Assembly (NCBI GenBank): GCA_023260815.1
Contig: JALQUE010000367.1
Span: forward strand, 1 to 6,765
DNA length: 6,765 nt
DNA from: Roseovarius sp.
GTDB lineage: Bacteria; Pseudomonadota; Alphaproteobacteria; Rhodobacterales; Rhodobacteraceae
Direction of reading: 5' to 3'
Positions 5,949-6,765 of the stretch are shown piece after piece. The translations under genes and the position numbers were made by a program. The stretch's first letter is position 1; the number at the start of each line of letters is the position of its first letter. The notes beneath the pieces were generated by a model. It did no database searches. It had not been told where the DNA came from and saw nothing but the letters and a program-made list of their open reading frames with translations.

Positions 5949-6765
5949 ATGACCGATCACCCAGACCTGACACAACACGAATTTTTGACGGTGCGCGAAC
6001 TCGCCGAGTTGCTGCGCATCAAGGAGCGCAAGGTCTATGATCTTGCGGCATCGGGTGACGTGCCGGTGTCTCGTGCAACAGGCAAGCTGCTGTTTCCCCG
6101 CCGAGAGGTCGAAGCGTGGATTGCCAGTGCCAGCAGCGGCGCACCCAAGGCCACCGGGCCCAGACCGGCGATCTGTCTTGGCAGTCACGACCCGCTACTG
6201 GAATGGGCGATCCGGCAATCGCGGTGTGGGCTGGCCTCTTTTTTCGACGGTAGTCTGGATGGGCTAGAGCGGTTCCGCGCCGGTGAAGGCGTGATGGCGG
6301 GCCTGCATATCCATGATGAAGCCAGTGGCGAATGGAACCTTCCACATGTCGCCAAAGTTTGCGCCGGCGAGAACGCGGCCTTGGTGTCATGGGCGCGACG
6401 ATCCCGGGGACTGGTCCTGCGCCCTCAGCTTGATGGAAAGGTGAAGGGACTGAAGGATCTGGCGGGACACATGTTCATCCCGCGCCAGAAAGACACCGGC
6501 ACACAGCAGCTTTTCGAGACGCTGGCGGCGGATGCGGCGTTGGCATTGGGGGACTTGCGCGTCACTGAAACAGCCCCAAGTGAAACTGACGCTGTCATCG
6601 CCGTGGCCGAAGGGCGTGGCGATGCAACCTTCGGACTTGAATCGCTGGCCCGCCAATATGGTCTGCCCTTCATTCCCATCATAGAGGAACGGTTTGACCT
6701 GCTTGTCGACCGTCGTTCATGGTTCGAGCCGCAGGTGCAGCGAATGGTTGCCTTTTGCCGAAGCG
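5949..6765 (+). CDS. Helix-turn-helix regulator with PBP-like ligand domain (3' truncated by window)
   Basis: This is a probable one-component transcription factor. The frame is open to the window edge, giving 272 codons without a stop. Residues about 13-58 form an excisionase/MerR-type winged helix-turn-helix: LTVRELAELLRIKERKVYDL, then a GDVPVSRATGKLLFPRREVEAWI wing. A linker with A, S, G and P (59-72) leads to a domain with no signal peptide that resembles the periplasmic-binding-protein fold. Visible landmarks are AGLHIHDE (117-124), GLVLRPQ (154-160), the LKDLAGHMFIPRQKDTGTQQLF block (168-189), VIAVAEGRGDATFGLESLARQYGLPFIP (216-243) and FDLLVD (249-254). This architecture (HTH_17 plus PBP_like) is often annotated as molybdate-binding-like. 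Its place after tupA suggests that it senses tungstate or molybdate; that is inference from context. Three in-frame ATGs exist and 5949 is preferred for its GGAG. The C-terminus is missing. Confidence 0.8.
   Translation, partial: MTDHPDLTQHEFLTVRELAELLRIKERKVYDLAASGDVPVSRATGKLLFPRREVEAWIASASSGAPKATGPRPAICLGSHDPLLEWAIRQSRCGLASFFDGSLDGLERFRAGEGVMAGLHIHDEASGEWNLPHVAKVCAGENAALVSWARRSRGLVLRPQLDGKVKGLKDLAGHMFIPRQKDTGTQQLFETLAADAALALGDLRVTETAPSETDAVIAVAEGRGDATFGLESLARQYGLPFIPIIEERFDLLVDRRSWFEPQVQRMVAFCRS

Overview
The window is ordinary-density bacterial DNA of high G+C content. It most resembles an alphaproteobacterium of the Rhodobacteraceae/roseobacter type. That placement is inferred from protein style, codon use and the protocatechuate genes; no rRNA or other firm taxonomic marker is present.

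Layout. (1) Positions 1-174 (+) hold the last 57 codons of isoleucyl-tRNA synthetase (ileS), with its C-terminal four-cysteine zinc finger. (2) Positions 195-3373 (-) hold a protocatechuate (beta-ketoadipate) cluster, transcribed leftwards as pcaC-pcaH-pcaG-pcaB and converging on ileS. C/H overlap by 4 bp and H/G are 2 bp apart, but 115 bp separate pcaG from pcaB. (3) Positions 3374-3537 are a 164-bp divergent intergenic region. (4) Positions 3538-5869 (+) hold a tungstate-type ABC importer in the order tupB (permease), tupC (ATPase), tupA (periplasmic binding protein). (5) A short gap with a strong GC hairpin follows. From about 5949 to the window edge (+) lies a regulator-like protein with an N-terminal excisionase/MerR-type helix-turn-helix fused to a periplasmic-binding-protein-like ligand domain. 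It is cut off by the window end.

How the genes work together. PcaHG opens the protocatechuate ring to 3-carboxy-cis,cis-muconate, PcaB lactonises it, and PcaC decarboxylates the product to 3-oxoadipate enol-lactone. The enol-lactonase PcaD and the usual LysR regulator PcaQ, often next to pcaC in alphaproteobacteria, are not here; the tup operon occupies that side. TupA captures tungstate (possibly molybdate) in the periplasm and TupBC imports it. The downstream HTH-PBP protein is a plausible cytoplasmic oxyanion sensor for the operon.

The most unusual non-coding signal is a 13-bp inverted repeat (12 identical pairs plus one G-U) at 3499-3543. It encloses part of the Shine-Dalgarno and the TTG start codon of tupB and could be an RNA switch, a DNA operator, or both. 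I see no CRISPR array, insertion sequence, tRNA or rRNA. Every stretch over 300 bp is occupied by a gene.
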